From positions 62,001 to 126,000 of the forward strand of contig NZ_BAABHD010000027.1 of NCBI RefSeq assembly GCF_039541915.1: a DNA stretch of 64,000 bases, given 5' to 3'. Below the pieces are notes generated by a model that was given only the letters and a program-made list of their open reading frames with translations, did no database searches and had not been told where the DNA came from. The position numbers and the translations under genes are program-made. This DNA comes from Nibrella saemangeumensis. GTDB taxonomy: Bacteria; Bacteroidota; Bacteroidia; Cytophagales; Spirosomataceae. Below are positions 52,086 through 59,707 of the stretch, piece after piece (within the stretch, counting starts at the first letter, position 1; each line of letters begins with the position of its first letter).

Positions 52086-53404
52086 AAGAACACGTACGCA
52101 TCGGCTGCGGGGCCGGATTCTCCGGCGACCGGCTTGAACCGGCCGTCATTTTGGTGCAACAAGGCCAGTTAGACTACCTGGTGCTGGAATGTCTGGCCGA
52201 GCGAACCATTGCGCTGGCCCAAAAGCGGAAGCGACAGGACCCCACGCAAGGTTACGATCCGCTGCTGGAGCGCCGGATGGAAAGTCTGTTACCCCATCTG
52301 CTGGAGAAAAAGGTGCGCCTGATTACCAACATGGGAGCCGCTAACCCTTTAGCAGCCGCCGAAAAAGTTCTGGCCATAGCCCGCAGACAAAAGGTATCGG
52401 TAACCGTAGCGGTAGTAACGGGCGACGATGTACGTAGCCAACTAACGGGTGACGAACCATCGCTGGAAACGGGGAAACCCCTGAGCGATTCAGGAACGTT
52501 GATTTCAGCCAACGCTTACCTTGGTACAGATGCTATTCTACCCGCTCTGGCTACTGATGCCGACATCATCATTACAGGCCGCGTAGCCGACCCTTCTCTT
52601 TTTGTAGCTCCACTGGTGCATGAGTTCGGTTGGTCGATGGATAACACCAATCAGATTGGGCAGGGAACCGTAATTGGACATCTGCTGGAATGCGCCGGCC
52701 AATTGACCGGTGGCTACTTTGCCGACCCTGGCCGAAAGGATGTACCGGATATGGCTCACCTGGGGCATCCGTTTGCTGATGTTTCGCCGGATGGCATGGC
52801 CGTTTTCAGCAAAGTGGATGGCACAGGTGGCGTAGTTAGTGCCGCAACGGCCAAAGAACAACTCCTGTATGAAGTAATGGACCCCGGCCGCTACATCACC
52901 CCCGATGTAATTGCCGACTTTACGCAGGTACGGTTAGCAGAAACTGGCCCTAATCAGGTCAGGGCTACAGGGGGTCGCGGGCAAACCCGCCCCGATACCC
53001 TGAAGGTTAGTGTGGGCTATGACGCAGGGTTCATCGGCGAAGGGGAAATATCTTATGCCGGTTCCAACGCATTGGGCCGGGCAAAACTGGCGGGTGACAT
53101 TATTCAGGAGCGACTACAAGACCGTTTTCCTGACCTTCGCGTTGATTACATCGGCAGCACTTCCGTGCACCGAACAAGCTTCGGCCATTATCCCGACCCG
53201 TACGAAATCAGGCTGCGGGTAGCCGGCCGGGCCGCTACCGCCAAAGATGCAGCCCTGGTGGGCGAAGAGGTGGAAGCCCTCTACACCAATGGTCCGGCCG
53301 GTGGCGGAGGAGCCCGGAAATATGTGCATGAAATTGTGGGTATCATCTCAACCCTCATCGACCGAAACAAGATTACCTCCAACGTTACTGTACTACATAC
53401 ATGA
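52082..53404 (+). CDS. AtuA-type (DUF1446) enzyme, large part
   Basis: This 440-residue cytoplasmic protein belongs to the DUF1446/AtuA family: RIGCGAGFSGDRLEPAVIL at the start, VRLITNMGAANPLAAAEKVL, and GQGTVIGHLLECAGQLTGGY. AtuA is needed for acyclic terpene use in Pseudomonas, but related proteins accompany many other pathways, so terpene degradation should not be assumed. In long AtuA proteins the small domain of the next gene is fused at the C-terminus. Here it is separate and overlaps by four bases. The transporter gene is upstream in the same way. Confidence 0.88.
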   Translation: MKEHVRIGCGAGFSGDRLEPAVILVQQGQLDYLVLECLAERTIALAQKRKRQDPTQGYDPLLERRMESLLPHLLEKKVRLITNMGAANPLAAAEKVLAIARRQKVSVTVAVVTGDDVRSQLTGDEPSLETGKPLSDSGTLISANAYLGTDAILPALATDADIIITGRVADPSLFVAPLVHEFGWSMDNTNQIGQGTVIGHLLECAGQLTGGYFADPGRKDVPDMAHLGHPFADVSPDGMAVFSKVDGTGGVVSAATAKEQLLYEVMDPGRYITPDVIADFTQVRLAETGPNQVRATGGRGQTRPDTLKVSVGYDAGFIGEGEISYAGSNALGRAKLAGDIIQERLQDRFPDLRVDYIGSTSVHRTSFGHYPDPYEIRLRVAGRAATAKDAALVGEEVEALYTNGPAGGGGARKYVHEIVGIISTLIDRNKITSNVTVLHT

Positions 53405-53712
53405 AAACCAAGCTACATGACGTCGCCCACAGCCGGGCTGGCGACAAAGGCAATACATTAACGCTTTCGCTTATACCCTACAAACCTGACGATTACACGC
53501 TGCTGTGTGACCAAGTAACGGCCGAGGCAGTAAAAAACCATTTGCGGGACATTGTAGCCGGCGAAGTCACCCGCTATGATTTGCCCAACCTGCCTGCCCT
53601 TCAGTTTGTGTGTCAGCGGGCACTGACGGGTGGCGTCACGACCTCGCTCACTATGGATACGCACGGCAAAAGCCTGAGTTATGCCTTGCTGGAGATGACG
53701 ATCGACATCTAA
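53401..53712 (+). CDS. AtuA C-terminal-type small protein
   Basis: The 103-residue product begins KLHDVAHSRAGDKGNTLTLS and contains YDLPNLPALQFVCQRALTGG, the pattern of the C-terminal ferredoxin-fold domain of AtuA proteins. It overlaps the AtuA large gene by four bases and would bind to it. It ends the esterase-transporter-AtuA run and converges with the primase-like gene with 12 bp between stops; no hairpin is visible there. Confidence 0.85.
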   Translation: MKTKLHDVAHSRAGDKGNTLTLSLIPYKPDDYTLLCDQVTAEAVKNHLRDIVAGEVTRYDLPNLPALQFVCQRALTGGVTTSLTMDTHGKSLSYALLEMTIDI

Positions 53713-53724
53713 TTCTTCCCTGCT

Positions 53725-54798
53725 TTAGAGGAAATCGGGTTTTGGCCGGTTAGTGAAGTAGTCATTGACATCTTTATAGCCATCAGGTACCGTTCGAGGT
53801 TGGGTGTGGATGCTGATGCCATGCTGTGTAAATGTCCCGGAAAATTCGATGGCGGCCTTTTTACCAGCGTCATCGTTGTCAAAATAGAAAAAGACTTCTA
53901 CCCGCCTAAAGAGTTTAGCCCATTCGCGTTTGAACATGGTTACACTGCCCAGGCTCACAGCATGAAGGCCCAGCTGAGTCAGCGTCATACAGTCGAAGGC
54001 CCCCTCAGTTACGTATACCCTGTTTCTCGGCCCAAGTTTAGGCAGAATATCCTGGTTGAACAACTCAACGGGCACTCCGCTCAGAAACTGGTACCGGGAA
54101 ATAGTGTCGGCGGGAGCGCCAATGACCCGTGCCTGCAAAAAGACAATACGGCCGTTGCGGTAATAGGGTATAATAATGGGGTGACGGTAAAAGATCAGAT
54201 TACCCCGCTCATTATAAAGGCCACTCTCCTGTAAATCCAGCAAGCTAAAGGTATTGCGGAGATGTGCGTGCACGGTCTCATAATCCGTCACCACAAAGAT
54301 CCGGAAATCGCGGAGGGTCTTTTCAGTAAAGCCCCGGCTCTGCAGATAGTCTATTGCATCAAGACCAATCTGGTGAGCGGGCTGCCGGTCGCAGATGCGC
54401 TGAAATTCTTCGTAGATGTCGCTGTGGTATGACCGGTAGACATAAGTACCAGCATTGGGTGTCGCTATCTTCTTCGCTCTGACGCGCTCCGGGGCTACCT
54501 TCTGCAACCCTTTCTGCTTATACCCACCGATCTGGTACCCTGGCAGGTAATTAGCGGCCAGTTCATGCATAGCGGTGCGGTATTCCTGTTTTGAAATATC
54601 GGCGTAAAAGCTCACGACATCGCCATGCTTCCCGCAGCCGAAGCAATGAAATGTGTTGGTCTGGGGGTACAGCACCAGTGAAGCCGTGTTCTCGTCGTGA
54701 AAGGGACAAAGAATTTTGCGATTGAACTGCAATTGGTAGCCCAGGTCGGTGGCTACCTGTATAATGCTGATGTCGCGAACTTGCGCCAGAAGGTCCAT
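53725..54798 (-). CDS. Compact DnaG-like primase (CHC2 zinc finger plus Toprim)
   Basis: The start at the ATG 54798 gives 357 residues and is preceded by GGAGAC at a good distance. The zinc-binding residues are Cys31, His34, Cys52 and Cys55 (CPFH and CFGC). A primase-type core follows (LYNERGNLIFYRHPIIIPYY), and the Toprim motif has Glu265 in VTEGAFDC and Asp307/Asp309 in FYFDNDDAGK. It is much shorter than DnaG (about 600 residues) and has no helicase-binding end, so it is not the main primase. Such proteins occur in mobile elements and in chromosomes. No helicase, integrase or phage gene is near, so its role is open. Confidence 0.85.
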   Translation of the reverse strand: MDLLAQVRDISIIQVATDLGYQLQFNRKILCPFHDENTASLVLYPQTNTFHCFGCGKHGDVVSFYADISKQEYRTAMHELAANYLPGYQIGGYKQKGLQKVAPERVRAKKIATPNAGTYVYRSYHSDIYEEFQRICDRQPAHQIGLDAIDYLQSRGFTEKTLRDFRIFVVTDYETVHAHLRNTFSLLDLQESGLYNERGNLIFYRHPIIIPYYRNGRIVFLQARVIGAPADTISRYQFLSGVPVELFNQDILPKLGPRNRVYVTEGAFDCMTLTQLGLHAVSLGSVTMFKREWAKLFRRVEVFFYFDNDDAGKKAAIEFSGTFTQHGISIHTQPRTVPDGYKDVNDYFTNRPKPDFL

Positions 54799-54907
54799 GC
54801 AATAAGTCTCCGTTTGTAAATGCGCCAATCTATAACCCCTTACAGATTTTGTTGGTTATTGACTCATGAGCACCGCAGACGCTTTCCAAGATACAACGAT
54901 TGCCGGC

Positions 54908-55459
54908 ATGAAAAAAACAATTCACAGACTTATGCTTACCGGGTTGGCCATGCTTTGCAGTACCGCTTTTGCCCTGGCACAGTCTGTTTTGAAAGCAAAT
55001 CTGATCAGCCCCTTCTTCCGAACGGCCAATGTATCTTTCGAAAAAGTAATAAAACAGGACCGAAGTCTGCAGGTTGGCTTTTACTACACCGGACTGCGGT
55101 ATAAAAACACCCGCTTTAACGGCTATGGCGTTACGCCCGAATACCGCATGTACCTGTCCGTTGACCGGAAAGATGCCCCCCAGGGATTTTACCTGGCCCC
55201 TTTTCTCCGGTACCAGCAATTCAGCCTGACTCAGGTAGACACCCGTGTTGGCGGCTCATTAACTACCTACGGAGGTGGCGTAACAGCCGGTTACCAGGCT
55301 TTATTCAGCGACCGCATCACCCTCGACGCTTTTCTGGGCCCCTCTTACAATAATGGTCGTGTCCGGGCTGATGCCGGTCTTGTGCAGTCACCATTCGCTA
55401 TCAGTATTTTTACGGGTTTTCTGGTACGGGGCGGCTTAAATATAGGCATAAAGCTGTAA
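54908..55459 (+). CDS. DUF3575-like exported protein, first copy
   Basis: The ATG at 54908 gives 183 residues with a signal peptide, MKKTIHRLMLTGLAMLCSTA and a cleavage site near ALAQ. The mature part has VLKANLISPFFRTANVSFEK and GYGVTPEYRMYL, which match small Bacteroidota DUF3575 proteins, probable outer-membrane barrels. An upstream in-frame start would add 14 residues and is less likely. It is divergent from the primase gene, sharing 109 bp, and is followed by a close paralogue. Confidence 0.8.
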   Translation: MKKTIHRLMLTGLAMLCSTAFALAQSVLKANLISPFFRTANVSFEKVIKQDRSLQVGFYYTGLRYKNTRFNGYGVTPEYRMYLSVDRKDAPQGFYLAPFLRYQQFSLTQVDTRVGGSLTTYGGGVTAGYQALFSDRITLDAFLGPSYNNGRVRADAGLVQSPFAISIFTGFLVRGGLNIGIKL

Positions 55460-55648
55460 TTGTATTCTTTAAAGAGACTCTCATTTTTTACAACGATACT
55501 TATTCTATTACTCCTGCAAACTATGCTTACAGGGAGTGATATTTACCGATTACTAAATCAGGATTCCATTTGCCAGTTCCTTCTTGTATTTGTCTTTTTC
55601 CCAGATGATCTTTGTCGCAGAATTTATCATATACTAAATATCCACATC

Positions 55649-56197
55649 ATGAAAAAGCTAATGAGATCTGCACTACTGGCCGCAGGTGTATTGGGTAGTG
55701 TGTATACTGCCAACGCACAAAGCCAGACTGTTATAAAAGCTAACATCTTCAGCCCGCTTGTTCGCACCGGTAACTTTGCCGTTGAACGTGCCCTTAGCGA
55801 AAACCACAGCTTCCAGGTTGGCTTCTACTTCACCGGCTTCAAAGTCGATGACACCCGTTTTAACGGAATTGGGGTAACACCGGAATATCGATTCTATCTA
55901 TCTGAGTCCAAAGATGCGCCAGCCGGCTTCTACGTCGCCCCTTTCCTACGGTATCAGAACTTCAAGCTTACCAGCGTCAACAATAGCGCAGAGGGTTCTT
56001 TATCTACCTTCGGCGGGGGTGTTACAGCCGGTTATCAGGTGCTGCTGAAAGATCGGATAGCGTTCGACTTCTTCCTGGGCCCATCCTATAACGCAGGTTC
56101 TGCCAAATCCAAAGACGGGTCAACAGAGTCTTTCTCCACCGGCCTTTTCAGTGGATTTGGTCTGCGCACCGGTATCACCTTTGGGATTGCTTTTTAA
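55649..56197 (+). CDS. DUF3575-like exported protein, second copy
   Basis: The ATG at 55649 gives 182 residues with a signal peptide, MKKLMRSALLAAGVLGSVYT ending at NAQS; the longer reading from 55460 runs through AT-rich DNA before the gene. It shares with the first copy VIKANIFSPLVRTGNFAVER and GIGVTPEYRFYL, and FGGGVTAGYQ in the middle. Tandem duplication is evident. The 189 bp between the copies probably hold its own promoter. A very strong terminator follows three bases after the stop. Confidence 0.85.
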   Translation: MKKLMRSALLAAGVLGSVYTANAQSQTVIKANIFSPLVRTGNFAVERALSENHSFQVGFYFTGFKVDDTRFNGIGVTPEYRFYLSESKDAPAGFYVAPFLRYQNFKLTSVNNSAEGSLSTFGGGVTAGYQVLLKDRIAFDFFLGPSYNAGSAKSKDGSTESFSTGLFSGFGLRTGITFGIAF

Positions 56198-56199
56198 AA

Positions 56200-56264
56200 C
56201 TATTTCAGCCAAAAAGAAAGTCGCTGCCCCAGTGGGGCAGCGACTTTCTTTTTGGCTGAAATAG
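56200..56264. terminator. 31-bp perfect bidirectional terminator
   Basis: The left arm at 56200-56230 and the right arm at 56234-56264 are perfectly complementary over 31 bp, with the loop AGT. The arms carry an A5/T5 stretch (CAAAAAG and CTTTTTG) that gives U-rich runs on either strand. It lies between the convergent DUF3575 gene (ends 56197) and the ATP synthase delta gene (ends 56273) and should stop transcription from both sides. Confidence 0.92.
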
Positions 56265-56272
56265 AAACCGGC

Positions 56273-56812
56273 TTAGTGCATAAACTCCAGCCGGATCTCA
56301 TTCAACTGGTGACGAATCGACGCATCGACCTGCCTGTCACCAATTCGGAGAATATACCCGCCAATCAGTTTAGGGTCAATCTTTTCCTCCAGTTGTACGG
56401 TTTTACCGGTAGTTTTTGCCACCATCTCCGTAAACTTCCGGCGCAACTCTTCTGTGAGCGGTACTGTCGTAACGACCTGAGCTTTCTGGATACCCTTTAA
56501 TTCGTTATACAACCGGATAAATTCGTCAGCGATGGCATCGATGATCGACTCCCGGTGTTTACGGGTGATGATCTCAAAAATTGCCATCGTCATCGGGTTC
56601 AGGCGATTGGCGAAAATTGCCTTCAGCACGGCGTACTTCTTATCCTTCCGGACGATTGGGTTCTTAAACATCAGCAGTAACTGGCGATTTTGGGCCAGCG
56701 TCTGCCGGAAGAACTGCATATCTTTATGGATCTCTTCCGTCAGCCCTTTTTCTTTGGCTAAGTCGATCAGCGACTTGGCATAACGGAACGCTACCGATGA
56801 TTCAGATGCCAT
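56273..56812 (-). CDS. atpH: F1Fo ATP synthase subunit delta
   Basis: The 179-residue product has the usual subunit delta order: an N-terminal helical domain with FRYAKSLIDLAKEKGL and a C-terminal part with IGGYILRIGDRQVDASIRHQ. It links F1 to the peripheral stalk b. It begins one base after the atpF stop. The unit ends here, before a perfect 31-bp hairpin; atpA and atpG, which often follow delta in Bacteroidota, are absent from the window. Confidence 0.97.
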   Translation of the reverse strand: MASESSVAFRYAKSLIDLAKEKGLTEEIHKDMQFFRQTLAQNRQLLLMFKNPIVRKDKKYAVLKAIFANRLNPMTMAIFEIITRKHRESIIDAIADEFIRLYNELKGIQKAQVVTTVPLTEELRRKFTEMVAKTTGKTVQLEEKIDPKLIGGYILRIGDRQVDASIRHQLNEIRLEFMH

Positions 56813-56813
56813 T

Positions 56814-57308
56814 TTAATTCAGATTGGATTCGGCTACGAGATTTTGAACAAGCTGCTCCTGGGAAGATTTGTCCCTCAATTCTTTGCGAAGTACCTTCTC
56901 GGCGATGTCAAGGGACAGGGCGACCACTTCTTTCTTCACCTGCGCCATCATAGCCTGCCGTTCCGTCTGCATAGCTTCCCGAGCCTGCTCCAGCATCCGC
57001 TGTCCTTCGGCCTGTGCTTTTACCTGAGCGTCGGCCACCATTCTATCGGCAGTTTCTTTGGCTCCGCGCAGGATGGTATCCCGCTCAACACGAGCCTGCG
57101 CCAGTAACTTCTCATTATCTGACTTCAACTGCGCCATTTCGGTCCGCGTCTTCTCAGCCAGATCAAGGGCGCTCTGGATGTTGTCTTCCCGCTCTCTCAG
57201 ACTTTGAGCGATGGGCTTCCAGGCAAATTTGGTAAGCACAAACAACAGAATCAGGAAAACAACTAACTGCCAGAATAAAAGACCAATATCCGGGGTAAGT
57301 AAGTCCAT
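56814..57308 (-). CDS. atpF: F1Fo ATP synthase subunit b
   Basis: This 164-residue subunit has one N-terminal membrane helix (LLFWQLVVFLILLFVLTKFA) followed by a long charged helix with AQVKAQAEGQRMLEQAREAM, which forms the peripheral stalk. It has the length and arrangement expected. The 198-bp gap to atpE upstream, unlike the tight spacing elsewhere, contains a hairpin. It is one base before atpH. Confidence 0.97.
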   Translation of the reverse strand: MDLLTPDIGLLFWQLVVFLILLFVLTKFAWKPIAQSLREREDNIQSALDLAEKTRTEMAQLKSDNEKLLAQARVERDTILRGAKETADRMVADAQVKAQAEGQRMLEQAREAMQTERQAMMAQVKKEVVALSLDIAEKVLRKELRDKSSQEQLVQNLVAESNLN

Positions 57309-57394
57309 GGAGGTATAAAAATGATAAGTGTATGCTAAATCAGTTGATTCAATCTTTTGCTACTAGCCCACCCTCGCAGGCTGGGTTTGGATGG

Positions 57395-57426
57395 GCCCGT
57401 CAGCCGACTAATCCGGTCTGACGGGC
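57395..57426 (-). promoter_or_regulatory. Hairpin between atpE and atpF
   Basis: GCCCGTCAG (57395-57403) and CTGACGGGC (57418-57426) are perfect inverted copies with an inner CCG/CGG pair and a short loop. The hairpin lies in the 198-bp gap after atpE. A stem there could partly stop transcription or protect the atpE mRNA end, which would fit the need for more c subunits than b. There is no U-tract. Confidence 0.6.
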
Positions 57427-57506
57427 GTTCTCCGATTTTTTGGGCTTCCCGGCCAGTGCCTAATGCAACCGACCAGCCCGTAACGTTTTACCGACTCATT
57501 TCCTGA

Positions 57507-57776
57507 TTACAGGTTGAACGAGATCAGCAGACAGATTACCGCTGCAAACAGGGCCACGGCTTCGATAAGAGCCGCGATGATCAGCATGGCAGTCTGGATA
57601 CGGCCAGCCGCTTCCGGCTGACGGGCGATACCTTCCATGGCACTACCACCGATACGGCCGATACCCAGACCAGCACCGATCGCTGCCAAACCCGCACCGA
57701 TACCGGCGCCCATTACTGCCAGACCTACGCCGTTATCGGCCGCCTGCAACAAGATTGATAGCAACATTGCTAACAT
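57507..57776 (-). CDS. atpE: F1Fo ATP synthase subunit c
   Basis: The 89-residue product has two membrane helices with the glycine-rich first helix (GAGIGAGLAAIGAGLGIGRI), the loop ARQPEA, and the ion-binding Glu72 in IIAALIEAVALF. The residues around Glu72 do not look like a sodium-type site, so proton coupling is likely. A second ATG at codon 4 may be the true start. It follows atpB by 40 bp. Confidence 0.97.
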   Translation of the reverse strand: MLAMLLSILLQAADNGVGLAVMGAGIGAGLAAIGAGLGIGRIGGSAMEGIARQPEAAGRIQTAMLIIAALIEAVALFAAVICLLISFNL

Positions 57777-57816
57777 GATAAACAGATTTATTTAGGTGAA
57801 ACAAAAGATTGCATTA

Positions 57817-58902
57817 TTAATGATGCGGCTCCAGACCAGCTTCCAGGCCTGAACCGCCACCGTGGTGGTGCTCTTCAATGGCGCTGCCGATATACATCGA
57901 CGTCAGCAGCGTAAAGATGAACGCCTGCAGGAACGCGACCAGTAATTCGATCAGGTTCATGAAAATCGTAAACGGCGTTACGATCAGACTGACGCCCCAG
58001 CCCGTGCCAGGTCCACCCAGGTTACGGGCAATAAAAATCAGGCCCAGCAAACTCAGGATGATAATGTGACCCGCCGTAATGTTGGCAAACAACCGGACCA
58101 TCAGCGAGAAAGGCTTCATCAGAACGCCTACTATCTCTACCGGAATCATGATCGGCAGCAGTGCGATGGGTACCCCCGTTGGTTTAACAAGGTGCATCCA
58201 GTAATCTTTATTGGCGCTGAAATTGACAATCAACGCGGTGATGACTGCCAGGGAAAGGGTAATGGCAATGTTGCCGGTTACGTTGGCACCACCGGGCAGC
58301 AGACCCAGCAGGTTATTGACCAGGATAAAAAAGAACAGCGTGAGCAGATAAGGCAGGTACCGTTCGTATTTCGGACCCAGGTTCGGCCGGGCAATTTCGT
58401 CCCGCACAAATAGGATGATCGGCTCCAGGAACGACTGCAGGCCTTTCGGCGCGCGTCCCTTGTTTTTCTCATATCCGTTCCGGACCGAGAAGAACACCAG
58501 CAGCAGGATCAGCGCACTCAGCAGCAGCGACGCTACGTTCTTGGTAATCGAGAAATCGTAGACTTTTACGCTTTCATCAGCCTTACCATCGGTACCGGCG
58601 CGGTAGATGTGACCATGATCCTGGATGTACCCATTGTGCGCATTATCACCATGGAAATTGGCCGAAGAAAATACCTCCACACCCCGGTCCTGGGTATACA
58701 GAATAACCGGCAGCGGGATGATCAGGCCGTGAGCGAGTTCCCATTCGTGGGCGTCTTTAATGTGGTGCATAATCATCTCACCAACATTGAAATCTTTGCC
58801 TTCGGCGCCTTCTTCGTGGGGGTCTTCGGCCTGTACCGCAGCAAACGTGCTCATAACCAGGGCAGAAGCGAGGAGAAACTTATGAAACAACGAGCGAATC
58901 AT
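57817..58902 (-). CDS. atpB: F1Fo ATP synthase subunit a
   Basis: The 361-residue product has a cleavable-looking signal sequence (to about residue 25), then a periplasmic, histidine- and acid-rich extension to about residue 125, and five or so membrane helices. The essential arginine is Arg270 in LMVRLFANITAGHI. The extension makes it longer than the E. coli subunit (271), as is common in Bacteroidota. The C-terminus ends in a histidine-rich tail (EEHHHGG). Confidence 0.97.
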   Translation of the reverse strand: MIRSLFHKFLLASALVMSTFAAVQAEDPHEEGAEGKDFNVGEMIMHHIKDAHEWELAHGLIIPLPVILYTQDRGVEVFSSANFHGDNAHNGYIQDHGHIYRAGTDGKADESVKVYDFSITKNVASLLLSALILLLVFFSVRNGYEKNKGRAPKGLQSFLEPIILFVRDEIARPNLGPKYERYLPYLLTLFFFILVNNLLGLLPGGANVTGNIAITLSLAVITALIVNFSANKDYWMHLVKPTGVPIALLPIMIPVEIVGVLMKPFSLMVRLFANITAGHIIILSLLGLIFIARNLGGPGTGWGVSLIVTPFTIFMNLIELLVAFLQAFIFTLLTSMYIGSAIEEHHHGGGSGLEAGLEPHH

Positions 58903-58921
58903 ATGAAATTGGGGTGCGGTC

Positions 58922-59284
58922 TTACAAATCGCGTCGCAAGTTACGACTCAAACCGTATATTTCAAAACCCGTGTAACATATATATAGTACAAGAAAGGTA
59001 ACGACAAAGAGCTGTTTCTGCTCCACCTGCCGGTATAAGTAGAAGGCAACAAAGGCAATACTGAGCAACAGCCGCACTACGATAGATGCCATGTAAAACT
59101 GGACGAATTTCTCGCGTTTGTTCTGAAAACCAGTCTCCATCAGCCGGTGCAGCAGGAACGAAACACTCAGAAAAAAGAGAAGGATTATCTTCCAGGCCGG
59201 ATGCACCCACCGGGCCTGCATAAAATATTCGGCTGCGAAAAATACAATTGCCAGGACCGCCGTAAACAGGACACTTCGCCACAT
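58922..59284 (-). CDS. Small membrane protein of the ATP synthase operon
   Basis: The ATG at 59284 gives 120 residues with four membrane helices: WRSVLFTAVLAIVFFAAEYF, a second with ILLFFLSVSFLL, and two more near the end. The position, between the AtpZ-like gene and atpB, and the overall shape fit the AtpI-like proteins thought to help c-ring assembly. The sequence is too variable for a firm family name. The four-base spacing to the preceding gene shows cotranscription. Confidence 0.8.
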   Translation of the reverse strand: MWRSVLFTAVLAIVFFAAEYFMQARWVHPAWKIILLFFLSVSFLLHRLMETGFQNKREKFVQFYMASIVVRLLLSIAFVAFYLYRQVEQKQLFVVTFLVLYICYTGFEIYGLSRNLRRDL

Positions 59285-59288
59285 AGGG

Positions 59289-59549
59289 TCAGGGCTGTTT
59301 GGGTAGTTGGCGGATAAACAGATACAGCGATGCACCGATGGAGGTAAGCGACAGGATGATGGTCCAGATCGGATTTTCATTACCCTGCCATTCGTCCAGC
59401 TTCATTCCGCCCCAGACACCCAGGCCAATGGTACCAAGCATCTGAAAGGCGATACTGCTGTAACGGGCGTACATCGACGTTTTGTCGCGGGCATCATCAA
59501 ACTTATCTTTATAGTTTTTATTCTCCTGATTACTAGGTTCCTCAGCCAT
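59289..59549 (-). CDS. AtpZ/AtpI-family membrane protein
   Basis: This 86-residue product has a charged N-terminus (KDKFDDARDKTSM) and two membrane helices around SSIAFQMLGTIGLGVWGGMK and PIWTIILSLTSIGASLYLFI. This is the AtpZ/AtpI pattern. It leads the ATP synthase operon, and its promoter should lie in the 158 bp before it. It probably aids assembly or ion supply of the Fo part. Confidence 0.85.
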   Translation of the reverse strand: MAEEPSNQENKNYKDKFDDARDKTSMYARYSSIAFQMLGTIGLGVWGGMKLDEWQGNENPIWTIILSLTSIGASLYLFIRQLPKQP

Positions 59550-59707
59550 GCAACGAAGGGATTATCTGGTAGTTTTCCGTAAAAATCACTAATTTAGCAT
59601 AATTTCAATACGGGATGCCGGGCCAAAAACGTTTATGTTAAGGCGTTGCGAAGGTACTGCCCCAGCGGTAGGTTACCAAGCCGTAGCGGCACAATCCATC
59701 CGAACCA

